Source of the DNA: CAYRSS01 sp964426945
GTDB taxonomy: Bacteria; Planctomycetota; Phycisphaerae; UBA1845
Length of the DNA stretch: 10,057 bases
Direction: 5' to 3'
NCBI GenBank assembly: GCA_964426945.1
Contig: CAYRSS010000090.1
Span: 1-10,057, forward strand
Shown: piece after piece, positions 9,025-10,057 of the stretch
How the letters are laid out: each line of letters starts with the position of its first letter
Numbering within the stretch: the stretch's first letter is position 1
Made by a program: the position numbers and the translations under genes
Notes under the pieces: model-generated
The model's input: the letters and a program-made list of their open reading frames with translations, nothing else
Database searches by the model: none
Told to the model about the DNA's origin: nothing

Positions 9025-9025
9025 A

Positions 9026-10057
<1,032 letters not shown>

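Overview
The window is a stretch of the core transcription/translation super-operon of a GC-rich bacterium, all on the + strand: the 3' end of tuf, then rpmG, tRNA-Trp(CCA), secE, nusG, rplK, rplA, rplJ, rplL, rpoB, a small GNAT-type acetyltransferase-like gene, and the 5' part of rpoC, which runs off the right edge. The wording of RpoB (IMIGGGEFIVNGAERV, YDGHNFEDAIIISER) and RpoC (WECACGKYKGTKHKG, PVVHIWFFKAMPSRLG) resembles my memory of Planctomycetota proteins, and a Phycisphaerae-like member is my best guess. This is an inference from remembered family sequences; no search was run.

Layout: 1-267 EF-Tu domain III; 323-490 ribosomal protein L33; 590-662 tRNA-Trp; 745-1266 SecE and 1263-1865 NusG, overlapping by an ATGA; 1913-2341 L11; 2381-3106 L1; 3175-3711 L10; 3860-4270 L7/L12; 4584-8372 RNA polymerase beta; 8419-8913 acetyltransferase-like protein; 9026-10057 RNA polymerase beta' (first 344 residues). 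The gaps are rich in GC hairpins without U-tracts. The largest are the rplJ-rplL gap (148 nt) and the rplL-rpoB gap (313 nt), where stoichiometry of L7/L12 and RNA polymerase is adjusted in other bacteria.

How the genes work together: EF-Tu, tRNA-Trp and L33/L11/L1/L10/L7-L12 supply elongation and the ribosomal stalk region. SecE is a translocon subunit. NusG couples RNA polymerase to Rho or ribosomes. RpoB and RpoC are the catalytic subunits of RNA polymerase. The gene order is the widespread bacterial one, with one exception: rpoB and rpoC, normally neighbours, are separated by a 164-residue GNAT-like gene with a strong ribosome binding site, followed by a terminator-like hairpin before rpoC. 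In that protein the acetyl-CoA-binding loop motif appears split by a 15-residue in-frame insertion. These two points are the most unusual things in the window. Everything else is ordinary housekeeping sequence with minor lineage-specific quirks.
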